Shown one piece after another: positions 10,208-22,625 of a stretch of 64,000 nucleotides of DNA. Numbering within the stretch: the first letter of the stretch is position 1; the number at the start of each line of letters is the position of its first letter. The notes beneath the pieces are model-generated. The model had not been told where the DNA came from, did no database searches, and saw only the letters and a list, made by a program, of their open reading frames with translations. The translations under genes were made by a program, and so were the position numbers. Where the stretch lies: assembly GCF_000787575.1 (NCBI RefSeq), contig NW_012236511.1, forward strand, positions 372,001-436,000, written 5' to 3'. The stretch comes from Acytostelium subglobosum LB1. Its lineage: Eukaryota; Evosea; Eumycetozoa; Acytosteliales; Acytosteliaceae.

Positions 10208-12136
10208 CTAGGATGGCATCGATGCAGTGGCCGAGATCTCGTTGTAGTTTAGACAGGCTGGTGGCGTTTGATTGCCATCGATGACGGCGCCATTCCCACT
10301 TCGACCGCCATTGATTATCATGTTGTGTTGTTGATGTTGCTGATGATGTATCACTCGCTTGCAACTTGTCGTTGTCATTGTTGATGATGACGATGATGAT
10401 GACGATGATTGAGTTTGTTGTTGGTTGTCCTTCTTGAATAGTTCTTTAGCTCGGTACACTACTTGCTTGTCCAGTGGCTTCAACATAAAGTCATCGCAAC
10501 CCGCCTGTAGACAGACCTTGCGATGGCCCTCTTCAGTGTTGCCAGTCTGCATAATGAGCGGAGTGCGCTTTAGACCGCGCTCGCGCTCATAGTCCCTGAT
10601 GAGCATGGTCGCTGTCAGTCCATCCATAATTGGCATCACAATGTCCATCAGGATCAGCTCGTACTTGGGGTTGGCCTTGTACATCTCCAGTGCCATCTGT
10701 CCATTGCTTGCCACTTCCACGGCAAAGTTGTAGCGCTCCATTGTCTTGGTAATCAATGTGACCTGGAATGCATTGTCCTCCACGAGCAACACCAATGGCT
10801 TGTGCTTCACCTTGATGAGCAGTCTGTTGCAGCCAATGATTCCCAGGGACGTGAGGTCGCAGAGTCCACCGGTGAGCATTGCCACGCCCGTGTCGGTGAG
10901 GTTCGAGTTGAAGTTGAGGTTGAGCTTGGAGATCTGGCTCAGTGACTTGAGGTGCTCGAGCGATCGATCGGTGAGCAGCGTGCACATTGAGAGGTCGAGT
11001 GTCGTCAGTGACACCAGCTTGCTGAGGTGCGCAGCGCCAATGTCGGTGAAAGGGTTGTTGATGAGCGACAGGGCGCTCAGGTCGATCAGTGCGCCAATGT
11101 GCTCCATGGCGCGGTCGTCTATATTACAGTTGGAGGCTTGTAGTGTTTGAAGAGTGATTGGCAGCCACTGGTAACCGCCATCTGTGCTGCCGGCAATGTT
11201 GAGACAGCCGCTGATGTTGAGGTCGAGCAGGTTGGTGAGCTGTCCGATGTGCTGCAGCGCAACGCTGGTCAGATCGACATTGTCGTTGATGTCCAGCTGC
11301 TTGATGCTGGTCAGGCGGCCGAGTGGGACGCAGTGCGAGTCCTGCAGACGGATCGATGAGATGTCCAACGATTCCAACTGTTGGCAATGTGAAAGAGATT
11401 GGAGACAACTGGCAATGTCCAGATTGATGCAGCCCTGCAGGTAGAGCTTCTGCAGGGGATGATTATGTGTGTGACCGTGTTGCTCAATCATTTGAATGAG
11501 TCCTGTGCCGCGCAGTGAGTCGCAGCCACTGATGTCGAGCGAGGTGAGCTGACGAAGGCACGACAGAGCGGCCAGACCATGGTCGCTGATGTGTATGTTC
11601 TTGGAGAGATTGACCGAGATGAGTGTGCTGCTGATGGCGCCCTGTGTGAATGAGAGCCAGCTGTCGTCCATTGGTATGTCCTTGCCAGGCAGGTCGAGTC
11701 GGGTCACCTGGCAATGACTGAATAGTCCGAGCATCTTGCTGCTCAGTGTCTTGGCGCGATGATGATGTGCCACCAACTTTTGACACAGCTTATCTGGCAG
11801 GCTGTCCAGTGAGTCGATTGAGTCGATGTGTTTGATCAATGCGTCATAACATAATGTTGACAAACTGGCAACACCCTTTTTTGTTGTCGTAGTTGTTGTT
11901 GTTGGGGATGTTGTCGCCAGACTGCGTGGTGATATCCTATCCTTGTCATTATCCAATCGAATTATCTTTGTTTGTTGTTGTTGTTGTTGATTAGATTGTT
12001 CATCAACAAAATAGTCATGTTTCCTCTTGTTGTTATTGTTGGCGCTACTACTGTTGCTGCTGCTGCTGCTACCAGTGGCATGTCCGAAATTCTCGGAAAC
12101 ATGCGTGGCGCAATCAACCTGGCTAACGACCGACAT
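10208..12136 (-). CDS. leucine-rich repeat protein with C-terminal receiver domain
   Basis: 642 residues in one exon. Residues 1-90 are low complexity (Ser, Asn, Gln, Thr runs). About 140-440 hold LRRs of the RNI/AMN1 type (LTSLDISGCDSL, LTTLDLSMCTLLTD). About 446-568 is a CheY-like receiver: acidic pair E453-D454 in LLVEDNAF, phosphoacceptor D498 in LILMDIVMP, T531 at the switch position and K553 in MLKPLD. All residues needed for phosphotransfer are present, so it should accept phosphate from a histidine-kinase relay through an HPt protein. No kinase, phosphodiesterase or DNA-binding output is attached; the LRR surface is the likely output or adaptor (inference). The tail is Ser/Gln/His-rich. 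It is convergent with beta-helix copy 7. Confidence 0.9.
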   Translation of the reverse strand: MSVVSQVDCATHVSENFGHATGSSSSSNSSSANNNNKRKHDYFVDEQSNQQQQQQTKIIRLDNDKDRISPRSLATTSPTTTTTTTKKGVASLSTLCYDALIKHIDSIDSLDSLPDKLCQKLVAHHHRAKTLSSKMLGLFSHCQVTRLDLPGKDIPMDDSWLSFTQGAISSTLISVNLSKNIHISDHGLAALSCLRQLTSLDISGCDSLRGTGLIQMIEQHGHTHNHPLQKLYLQGCINLDIASCLQSLSHCQQLESLDISSIRLQDSHCVPLGRLTSIKQLDINDNVDLTSVALQHIGQLTNLLDLNISGCLNIAGSTDGGYQWLPITLQTLQASNCNIDDRAMEHIGALIDLSALSLINNPFTDIGAAHLSKLVSLTTLDLSMCTLLTDRSLEHLKSLSQISKLNLNFNSNLTDTGVAMLTGGLCDLTSLGIIGCNRLLIKVKHKPLVLLVEDNAFQVTLITKTMERYNFAVEVASNGQMALEMYKANPKYELILMDIVMPIMDGLTATMLIRDYERERGLKRTPLIMQTGNTEEGHRKVCLQAGCDDFMLKPLDKQVVYRAKELFKKDNQQQTQSSSSSSSSSTMTTTSCKRVIHHQQHQQHNMIINGGRSGNGAVIDGNQTPPACLNYNEISATASMPS

Positions 12137-12568
12137 AACTTCGGTGTTTATCCAAACACAACAATCCTATTATAAATTGTTTGATTGATATCTATTGTCT
12201 TGTCCTGTCCTGTACTGTATTGTCTTGTATTGATATCTGGTCTTGTTTTGTCCTGTTCTGTAAATATTATAATAAATAATATAGTTGAATAGAGTCGGAA
12301 GGAGGTGGACTGGATATTGGATGGTTGTTTGTTTGTTTGTTGGACGCTTGGATATATTGATGCTGAAGAGTTGCCGGTTTGTTTGTTTGTTAGTAATCGT
12401 ATAATAATATTATATTTGTTTGTTTGATTGTTTGTTTGATTGTGAATGCTTGGCTTGAGCCGGCTTCAAGACAACAAGTGGTGTGTGTATTAGATAGATA
12501 GAGAGAGATGATAAAGTTGAATGAATTAATGAGACTTGAAGGAGTATAACCTTTTGTGGTGATGATGT

Positions 12569-12599
<31 letters not shown>

Positions 12600-13460
12600 A
12601 GGTAATGTAAGGAAGGATGGAAGGAGGATCTGTTGTTGTGATCTATTTATTATTTGGTTGCTGGTTGGTTGGTTACTTGCTTGATTGAATAGTGACGGTG
12701 AAGTGGGAGAAGTTTAGAGAGGGAGTAAGAGTACTACTAAAGGTGGAGATGTAGGTGTGGCGATTGAGGTGATGTGTGTGTGTGAGGGGGTTGTGTTTAG
12801 GGTCCGCAAGCAAAGGAAGAAACAACCATTAATGTTGTTAGATCGGCAAGATCAAGGGAGCCAGTCAAACACAATCCAAATTTAGTGTGTGATTGGGGCT
12901 GTCTGCCAGGTGATGTGTGTGTGGTGATTGGTGACTGATTTGAATGATTGAGTAGTGTGTGTGAATGTAGGGAATGACCAGATCACACTCTTTGATTATG
13001 TTGTTGTTGTTGTTGAGATGGATGCTTTCGTCTGTTTGTGTGCTGTTGTCAAAGGGTAAATGAATTATTCATACTTTATAGATCGATCTATTATATCTGT
13101 GTGTGTTGAACAATCAATCAATCAATCAATTAATCAATCAAATAAATTAAAATATATTTAATAATAATTATAAATTATAAATTATAAAGTGTGTAAGTAT
13201 GTATTAGTGAGGTGGTATTAAAGTTGATTAATATGAGTTGGTGAGTAAAAGAGAGTGAGAGAGGGAATGAGTTGGAATTGAACTGGTCTAGATTCAAGGT
13301 CATGTCTGACATCTCCTCACACACTTCGATACTCTCACTGATCTGGTTAATCCTAAAATTAGTCAAGAGATAGTGACTTGGCAATGACACCCCGCTCCCA
13401 AACAATCAAATCAAACCAAACTAACTGTTCACCTGTCACCCCAATATTACGATATTGTTT
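12137..13460. other. low-complexity spacer upstream of the LRR-receiver gene
   Basis: No gene seen. G/T-rich on the plus strand with many GTTT and GATT units; an unbroken GAT run lies at about 12567-12599 and a GTT run near 13000-13013. In the sense of the minus-strand gene this is A/C-rich leader-type sequence, so it probably holds the promoter and 5' UTR of the LRR-receiver gene. Confidence 0.5.
12561..12599. repeat. GAT microsatellite
   Basis: A GAT tract with one GTT interruption near its left end, in non-coding DNA. Confidence 0.9.
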
Positions 13461-14783
13461 TTATAATTTATATGATTTTAATGATGTACAAGGGTCTACT
13501 CGTTTCTCCACCTTCTGAAGCAGAGTACCATCAACATCGAGAATGTGTACACATAACCATTTCGAGCACTTTGATCTGCATTCACCTCCTGTCGACACTT
13601 TGCACCACGGCCACCCACATTTTGATTGAAGGAGACAACCCAGGTACACCCCCATTTGAGACCCACGCACGTGGAATGCAAGACATCAAACCAAATGGAA
13701 TGAATGACCTTGGCCCAAGTCTTTGGGTGCCCCGCTCAAGTGGGTGATCTATGCAGTGTTTGGCCATCTACAGATCCAACAAGATCGAGAACTTTGAATG
13801 TAAGCTTGAATGCGCCAATGAACATCGCGTCACTGCGGTTACTATGTCGTCAGACGATTGAAGACATCATGCAAAGTGTTGATTGTTGTGTGTTTGTTGA
13901 TTGTTTGTTTGATTCTTTGATTGATTAATTGAGCTGACGTACTTGGCACAAGGATTGTATTTGTCTTTGTCGCTGTTGAAGGTTGTTTGTTTGTGTTTGT
14001 GTTTGTGTTTGTGTTGTCGGTGGTGAAGTGTGTGGCGCACTCGTCCGGACTGTGACACAGGTCAAGCTCTATATCTCCTGGAGTGTCAATGAATGAGATA
14101 GATTATTGGCGATTGACTTGTGCGAGGAGTAATGGGTGCAATCATGAAGGGTGCATCGATGGTCTTAAGAGTGAGATCATTCGCAGCTTCAGGAACCTCA
14201 GTTCAGCTTGCCAACAGCCGCACACTCTCCCTGTAGTCTACAAACTCAATGGCCAAACATTGCAAAGTGCAACAGATATTACTGAGGTCAGTTGTGTCAA
14301 TGACGAGCACTAGTGATTATGGTTGGCCTTAAATCGCAAGCTTTGTGCTGAAGTAGAGAGTTCTTTATCGATGATGCGGAGACTGGTGATCCTTACCCCT
14401 GAGGAAGGAATGATTGGTCAACTGGAACTGGATATTATTAACAATGCTGTCCAACTCCTCGATGATGTCCTTGTTCATCTGCAATATATATATTGCTCCA
14501 GCTCCCTGCGTAATGCCAACGTGGACTGTCATTGGCAATGGCTTGATCATGTCCTGTGCATTTCCACCCTCTTTTTAGGTGATGTCTGTTGTTCGCCATT
14601 GTTGTTGCTGCTGAATGGTGTGGTTGATGAATCAGTGAGGGGCCAGAAGGTCCCAAGGTCTTACTCTGGATTGGTGTGTGATGATCATTGAGGGTTTATT
14701 GATCCGACCGACTTAGATAAGAGTGTATTGAGTGTGGAGCGGGGAGAGGAAGAAGAAGGGATGATAACAACCTGGGGAAATGT
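13461..14783 (-). other. unresolved block with minus-strand coding-like traces
   Basis: No intact gene could be built. On the minus strand several stretches read like protein but lie in different frames: about 14545-14400 (TVHVGITQGAGAIYILQ, then NKDIIEELDSIVNNIQFQL), about 14395-14325 (LRIIDKELSTSAQSLRFKA), about 14313-14105 (VIDTTDLSNICCTLQCLAIE, an in-frame TGA, then PEAANDLTLKTIDAPFMIAP) and about 14090-13960 (DIELDLCHSPDECATHF, then a Thr/Asn run). A decayed gene or several short exons would both fit. The plus strand is also unusually open at 14083-14691, interrupted by two adjacent stops. I do not recognise the protein, and which strand is coding is not certain. Confidence 0.3.
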
Positions 14784-17700
14784 TTACAGACGCTGGTAGA
14801 AGTAAATGTAGCCAAACTCTTTGGGAGGGTTCAAGGAGTGTTGAACAGTGCGATCGTTGAACTTGATCCACTCACCATCCTTGTTGATGTCGCACACGTA
14901 ATGTCCCATGTGTACATGATTGCCAATATGTGTGATGAATCCCATAAGCTTGTACTCTACAATGTGTGATTGATCAAAGCAAGTAAGTATATGTTGAAGC
15001 CGACAGTGATGTGTACTACTTACTGCCTTTGCCATCGATGACCTTGTTGAGGAGGTTGTCAGCAACAGCCAGGGGTTTTGATGATGATGCTCCTGCGCCA
15101 GATGGTGCCACAGCACTCTCACTTTGAGCAACAAGTACATCCAGGTCATCCATGTGGTTGAATAGCCAATCGGCAGCTCTCTCGACATTGTTGTTTGTGT
15201 TGCTTAGGGCTAGCTTGGCCTGCTTGGCATTGAATCCCATTGCCTCCAACATTTCAATGTCCTCCTTGCTTGGACCAGCGGGGGCGGCTGGTGTCGCAGC
15301 GGCAGCAGTCTTTTTTGGCTCGGGAATTGGGTCATCGATGCCAGGGTCATCACCATGCTCCAATGCCCAACTCATTGCTGCCTCTGCGTCGGTATTGTTC
15401 GTCGCCAACGCAGCCTTTTGTGAACGGACCAGGGGGAAGCCCATGGACACCAATGTATCTACAATCTCCTGACTTGGGACAGGCGCAGCTGCGGGTGCAG
15501 CGCCACTGCCCTCCTCTGGCAACAGTTCTTCATTGTCCTTCTTTCCAGTTCCTCTCAATTGTTCAATATCCAGAATGTCTGGGGCATCAATGAATACATC
15601 TAAAGACATGTTTAAGTCAGTACATGAACGAGTGAGCGAATGAACGAGTGTACATACTCAACTTCTTTGGTGTCCAATCATCAGCAATGACATATTTCCT
15701 GAGATGTATCACAAGGATATCGGGGAATGAGGCCATCCTTGTTGAGCTAGTTTGATTGATCGAGTGTGAGTGATTGAGTAAGTGATCATACCTCCTGCAT
15801 CATGGTGTAATGAACATACTTGATTGAAAACACTCTTTGATTGATTGCTGTGCTGTAAAAGTCTGCTACCTTGAATGACTCGGCAAAGGCATCGAGGCAG
15901 GCCTGGAGTGGAATGATGGGACGTACCTCATCAATGTCTGCTGGTGGCTTTCCACCATTGGCAACGACCAGTGCCTGGTAGTGAGCCACTGCCTCCTTGT
16001 TGGTGGCTGCCTCCAGAGGCACGGCGAGGGACAGTACATTTTCAACTCTCCTTGTGTACTTGACCTTGTTGCTCACACCACACTGGATGCGCTCCTCCAG
16101 CACATAGGTGAAGGCCTTTGTCGGGTCCTCCTGTTTGATCCAACTTGGACGACTCTTTTCATTTCTCTCAATATGTTGGAGCATAAATTGGAAGAACTCC
16201 AAAGCATCCTGTTGTTGGTATGTCGCAAAGATTGGTGATGCCTTGCCTACCAAACTCTTGAACATCTTTGGTGTGATTCCAACTTGAGACTAGAGTGATG
16301 ATTGAGTGAGTGTCTAGATCTCGCTGGGCATCGCATTCGCTCATTCATTGTATCCTTACAGCCTTTATCTGTTCCTGTTCAATCTTTGGTTGATTGCCAT
16401 CCTCTGGCTTTGAGTATTCACCAGACTCCAATCCATGTGCGAGCTTTGACCTGTTGATCCAATTGGTTAATACACTCAATCATTCAATCATTCCTCAACT
16501 CCATTCCATAACCTACATTTGAATCTCGAATGAATTGAATGGATCTGCAGTGATCTCTTTGTTTGTGTGATCGCGATGACTAAGGTAACGTCTCTGGAAA
16601 TGTGGAGTCGCAAACAACATCTGAAGGACAGACGACATGTAACAACTGTATGATAGAGTGTGAGTGAGTGAATGATTGACCATGCCTGTCATGCCATGTA
16701 TCGCGTTACACATACGTATTGCCTAAATTCTCAATTCCAGTCTTTCCACGACCAAAGGCCGCCTTGAGGTCCTTGCCTCGCTCTTGGATCTTGCCAAACT
16801 CAAAGTTTAGATTGCGATCCAGCTCGAGCTCAGCCATCGACTGCTCGGTCTTGCTCATCATGAATATGTTTATGCCAAAGTGTGCAAGATGTGCGGCCAG
16901 CTTGGGATCGGCCACCATCTCGTCCTCGGGGTATGAGTAGACGTCGGCAGTGCCCTCCTTTGTGATGGTGCCCAGCTTGACGGACAGTGGATAGAGGGTC
17001 TCGTCGTAATGCTTCAGGGCGTGGCCATTGCCTCCCGAGCCATCAACATACTTCCTGCCACAGCCAATGTGGCCATCGGTGAGGTTCAGCCACAGGTTGC
17101 TCTCTGCACGGTCGCAGCCCACGACGTCACACTTCCAGCCTGAGGGCGGCACCTTGACGCCATTGTCCAGCTGCACGAGCGAGTCGGCATACTTGGATGG
17201 GAACACCTGCTCGGCGGACCAGCCGACGACCTCTTCCTTGCGCGACTGTGAGTTGGCCGCCTTGACGTCCTCGGCCGCCTTGAGGATGGCGGGTGGCAGG
17301 GCGGGGTCGGTCAGCTCGTAGAAGCGGCCCTGTGGGTAGACAAAGATTGCGTAGCGCTCTTCGTACTGGACCTCATCCTCGTCGTTGAAGCCACCCTCCA
17401 TTCCAATGGCCAACTTCTTTGGTGGACGATTGGCAATATCCTCATCCATCGGTTGTCTTGGACTCTTTGGTTTGACAACACGTCTAATATTCAAGTATAC
17501 AGGATGCTTTGTCTTTTCATAATGCAATGGTAAGAATGCCTTTGACACTGCATAGAAGCTGTACAAGTCTACAAACAATCCTTCTTGTGATTCCTACAAT
17601 GTATATTTGATTGATTGATTGATTGATTGAGTGAGTGATTGTATCCAATATGTAGTCAATGGCAACAACCACTACTGCTGCTGCGACCTCCAATCACTAC

Positions 17701-17801
17701 CATACCTGTTTGTCGAATGAGTAGCAACATTCATCTTTCCAAACCTGTGATTGAGCAGTTGGTGATCTGACCTGATTGACATATTGATTCAAATCAGACA
17801 T
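14784..17801 (-). CDS. ubpA: ubiquitin C-terminal hydrolase, isopeptidase T/USP5 type
   Basis: Eight exons on the minus strand (17801-17706, 17593-16716, 16645-16517, 16450-16360, 16289-15820, 15746-15658, 15599-15024, 14956-14784) give exactly 834 codons, 833 residues, close to human USP5. All introns are GT-AG, 58-112 bases. Domains in order: N-terminal variant region, ZnF-UBP (about 180-270; Cys187, Cys192, Cys210, His223), split USP catalytic core with C326 in the Cys box (GNTCYMSSVLQ) and H795 in GHYVCDI, and two UBA domains inserted in the core (about 628-669 and 694-735; SMGF and AMGF loops). USP5 enzymes disassemble free polyubiquitin chains using the ZnF pocket to read the free ubiquitin C-terminus, which recycles ubiquitin for the proteasome. 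In Dictyostelium the orthologue UbpA is known to be needed for development. All key residues are present. Confidence 0.95.
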
Positions 17802-18243
17802 CTTTTAAAATGTATGTATATTATAACAGAGAGAAAGAGATAGATAATAAGCAAAGTAATAATTGTGAATGAATGAATAAATGAAGATGAAGGTTGATCA
17901 TCAACACTATCTCAATTTAGCTCTCTTGATGCCAAGAAGTGGTGTGTTTGTTCAATTTGAGGTTCAAAGTGAAGAATAGACTTGTTTGCTGGTCCCTCCC
18001 TCATTCACTCATTCATGGTCCACAAGACCAAGGTCCATAACAAACAGATACAAGTACACTTTGTCATATATTAGCAAGTTATTCTCAATAAAATCTGTGA
18101 ATGGATTGGATTCGAGTGTTGTTGGGCAGACGAAGCCAACACTGTTGAGCATACACAACAAGGTCAACTCGTTGGATGGACATCATGTTCAAATAGTACA
18201 TACTTATACTTTATAACTATTTATATGTATAAACATCTAGATA
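17802..18243. promoter_or_regulatory. shared divergent promoter region
   Basis: 442 bases between the divergent starts of ubpA (-) and the ankyrin-like gene (+). AT-rich next to both starts with a more mixed core; no specific element was recognised. Confidence 0.45.
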
Positions 18244-21200
18244 ATGACAAATAATAATGAACAACAACAAAGCTATTACTTGGTATTCCACAATCATGTA
18301 TTATGTCGATTGATATTGAAACATGTTGGTGATATACATCAAAGATGGTTGATAAATACAAAGAATGATGATAGACCTCATGATCATACATGTATAAAGT
18401 CAACGATCAAGGGTGCCAAGCTACTGGAAGATGGTGATCTCATAAAGATGTTAAAGTACAATGCCACCAAACACTTTATCGACGCGTACAACACTGTCGC
18501 CCACATCTATCCGTTCAACTGCACATTGTTGGCATCGGCCGCACAGTATAACAATGCCATCGCATTCAAACATATATACAACGTCAATGACAAAGTGTCA
18601 ATGTTCCGCGGCTCGGGCAACCAACTACTGCCAGGAATCTGTCGACATGGCAGTGTGGACATGCTCCAGCTCTATCTAACCGCCACGGCTCACCACCCGC
18701 TGCCCGTCCGCACCATCCAGTTCCTCCCCTCGGTCATCGACACGAACAACGTGGAGTTTATGCGCCTCCTGCTCGAGAACCTGGCCACATTCGGCGGCTA
18801 CATATCCTTTGTACATAACGATAATGCTGAGAACAAGCCTCGTAGTCAGGGCATCAGCGTCGCAATGCTTCGCCTGCTGCATGAAGAGTTCAACTGCCTG
18901 TTTACCGTGGACAGGTTGTGGATCTTTGTATTGATGCGCTGTATTCAAAGCAACGCGCTCGACTGTGTACAGTACATGATCGACCACGTGCCAGACCCAG
19001 CACTGATCGTGGAGGCCGAGCAGCAAGAGTGCAGAGGACTCAAGGATTGCATGAAGCAATGTGGAGCCTCGGGCAACATTGAGATATTCGAACTTCTCAG
19101 CCGGTCGAGCATTGGCGTTCAGTTGCTCAACAAGATTGCCTTGCGAGAGGTGACACTCAGGTCCATATTCACCGCCGCGGCGGACCATTCACAAGAAGCA
19201 GTCATCAAACAATTGTGCAAGCTTCAGGATAGCAATGGCGTCAACTTGGTCGAAAATGTAGAGCAGATGCTGTCCTCGTTCATTGACGTGGGGAAGGACA
19301 GTCTGAAATTGACTACAATGGCCGCCATTCGAAAGGGTGATATATTGGGCGCCGAGTCACTTATCTCTCAACATGGCGTACTGGACCTGGATATCTGTCG
19401 AGAAATGTCTGCAGAGATGGCCACGCACTTGTTCAGACCGCGCCAGACTCCATTGGTGTTTGTCGAGCACTCGCTGATTCATTTGGTCCGCTCAGTCGGC
19501 AAGACAGGCAGCAGCATCATAGCTGAACACGTCTGCATGTTCCTCGACAATTGTGGTGTTCAGGATCCACACAGTGTAAATGGCGCGATCAAGTCGGCGG
19601 CTGGCTTCTCCGCAGCCGTGATGGAGAGGATACACACAAAGCTCAATTGTGACTACAGCGAGTGGTGTCTGATGCAGGCGATGAGGAAGGAGTGTCGCGA
19701 GTCATTGGCCATCCTCCTCGAGTTCTTTGCCGATGACTTATCGGAGTCACCATCACTCAGACAATGTGTGTACGATGTAATCGCCACAGGACAATCAATG
19801 GACATCATCAAGATGGTACTCAATCATATGTGCAAGGACGATCCAAAGGTGTGCAAGTGGGCTGTTCGCCATCCCTCGCCAGAAATATTCAATCAAACAA
19901 TCAACATGTTCACGATGGAGCAGCTTAGACCATGTCTCATTGGCATTGTCGAGGTAGCACTCACTATGGACAAGCCTCAAGTGTTACAAATACTACAACA
20001 ACGGCTACTGGATAATAATGAAGTTATTGTGATCAGACCCAACCTGGAAACATTGAAGATGGTTGTCGATCGCAATGCATATCATTCATTGGAGTACATA
20101 TTCAACAATTTGATGGACTTTAACATAACATCCAAGTTACAATGGTTGCGAATGATACACAGTATCCTGGATCTTGCCTTTGAACAAGGAGCAGTCCGTG
20201 CTATCAACATATGCACTGAACGAATCAAATCACTACAAGCTGGAGCGGAAAACAACGAGTAAGTACTCAATTAATCCAATCCCATCACTCAATCATTGAC
20301 ACGATCAATCAATCTTATAGCAGCCAGGTCATCAAACTGACAATGGATCACATTGCTGCTGATCAAGTGAAGCCTGCGAGTCAAGAGTTGGAGACAGCAT
20401 TCCATTTGGTGTTCAGGGACCAAAAGATGGGCATGATGATCATGGGACAAATTGGAGAGATCTATGCCTCATTTGGCGAGGAGTACTCTGATAGATTGAT
20501 CATGGGTGCCCGACTACTGGAGAAGGACTCTTTGATTGATTACATTCGTTATGGCGCCACTGAATGGTTCCTCAAGGCCTACACACCAATCTCCATCTCA
20601 AGCACCTACCCCTACAACGAAGGAATACTCGAGGATGCATTCTCCAAGTGTGACACACGAGTGCTCGACGTACTGCTGGCGAACCCCCAAATGGTGATCG
20701 ATAACACCAAGCTCACTGATGAGTTTGTTACCAACGCATCGTCTTGCAGCAACCCGAGATGGCCGTTGATCTTGGACCAATACCTGTCGATCATTTGTCA
20801 TAATGGTGCCCCGCTCAAGGTTGGTGGCCACCAGCTAGCAAAGATCAAACAGCCAGCATTCCTTCGTCGACTCTTGGAGATTGGCGCCAAACTCACACCA
20901 GTCGAGCACAGCAACATATGCTTCCAAAACGTGTTGGATGCATGGCTCGACAAGCCATGGGCGTTGGAGATGATGCAGTTGATGCAGGAGCATGCGCTAC
21001 TCGCCGCGTGCCATTCATCATTGTTCCTCTTGGCCATTGAGCACGACATCATGCCGATTGTCGAGTATTATATTGCGAACCAGATTACTCTTTTCGACCA
21101 TCTACCATCATCGCGTGACATCATCCATCACTGCTGCCAGTATGGGCGCTTGGAGATATTCAACCTGTTGCTGCAATCATACATCCCCACTATGGACTTT

Positions 21201-22196
21201 GATCCCAACGATAGTTGGAAACAAGAATTTACCTCTGCCGCGAGGAATGGACGTCTGGACATGTTTGTAAGAATGAATGGACTGTTGTCTCCATCGCCCT
21301 TGCACCGAACATATCAGTCGGCCGCACTGGATGCAGCATTGGAGCATGGCAACATGTCTGTGGTCGACTTCATCCTCGATGAGCTGGCCTCACTCCCACC
21401 GGTTGCCGACCCAGCGCAATCAACCTACATCTCGTACATCCACTACAGTATCCTTACACAGCGCCTGTTGGAGAGACTGATGGCGCACCAGCACATTGTG
21501 CTCAAGCTGGACAGGATCACAATGGAATGCATCCACAACGATCGTATTGACACGATACTTGATGGACAACCACTCACCCTGGACTACAGTGATGATGATG
21601 TTGGCGCCAGTATCCAACCACAAGCAGATGACGATGATGCATCAAAGGTATGCACATCAGTTGAGTTCACAAGACGTATACGTAATAAGATCAATCAGGG
21701 TGATATCGAGGCTTTGGACAAGCTGATCGAGCAGGCCAAAGACACAAAGTTCGATCTCGACGATATCATACCGATGGAGATTTCCAACTTGTCGGTGCTC
21801 TCACATCTGATGGACACTCTGGACTATCTCAACGTGGATGACCAATCCAATGCATTGGTTCGCTTGGTGGACTGGGCGTGCAGCATGGGTCACCTGGACA
21901 TCGTTCGTCATATCCATCAACAATGCAAGACAACCAAACAACTTCAAAGACATCTACCATCCACTCATTACATAATTGATGCAGTCAGTAATAACCATCA
22001 CAAGGTCATCAGTTATCTATTCGAGTTGGACAATGATAACATATCTCCTCCATTCAAAAGAGTTGTCTTGGACAATGACTCAAAGAGTATTATACGATTA
22101 CTCAATGCCATGCGACACGCAGCCTGCTTTGATGGACATATTAAGATCATCAACATGTGTGACCGACTCTTGGGTTCACTTCAAACAAAGAGATAG
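18244..22196 (+). CDS. dictyostelid ankyrin-like protein, two homologous units joined by an intron
   Basis: Exon 1 (18244-20258) and exon 2 (20321-22196) give 1297 codons. The first unit alone would end at the TAA at 20260-20262, but that stop overlaps a perfect donor (GA|GTAAGT), and a TTATAG acceptor at 20315-20320 rejoins the frame exactly to the second unit, whose own ATG lies at 20343. Each unit begins with the same block (LVF-x-N/D, then GAKLLEDGDLI or GARLLEKDSLI, Y-N/G-AT-x-x-F-x-x-AY) followed by degenerate ankyrin-like helical repeats. Only 80 bases separate the two frames, too little for a promoter. Retention of the intron would yield the 672-residue first unit alone. This is one of the expanded dictyostelid ankyrin-like families; molecular role unknown. 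Confidence 0.75.
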
Positions 22197-22589
22197 AATA
22201 TAAACAACAATGAATGATTCCAAATCGTTTCAAATCGATCAGGTGGACCACCATTCATCCGTCCAACCCAACCCAGCCCAGCCCAGGCGGTCATGTCTTG
22301 GTGACAAGTAAGTAATATGTGTCTTCGAGTAATATCCAGTTTGAATGAATGCATTGGGGCAATCTCTTGAACTTGAACGACAACATTGCAACGGCCTCTT
22401 GATCTATCTAACCACCCATCAACAACCAATCAGTGGCAGTGCCACTGCCGAGCCAACGGGCCAGGGGGGGGTCTAATAGACACATGACCTTACCTTATCA
22501 TACCCTGTCTACTTTGAATGATGATGATCAAACATAGTAATAGCACCAAGAGATGGGTATATGATGCTACACACTGGGTCTAAGTGTCG

Positions 22590-22625
22590 CGCGGCAACAA
22601 CAGACGTGGTTGTGTACTCGCCGCG
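22590..22625. other. GC-rich potential hairpin
   Basis: CGCGGC (22590-22595) pairs with GCCGCG (22620-22625), with an inner ACAAC/GTTGT pairing (22597-22601 and 22609-22613). It stands out from the AT-rich surroundings; structured RNA is possible but unproven. Confidence 0.3.

Noticed and set aside
15786-15819. Extending ubpA exon 5 to the GTATGA donor near 15796
   Set aside because: That donor puts the next exon in the wrong frame; the GTATGT donor at 15819 restores the USP5 sequence exactly.
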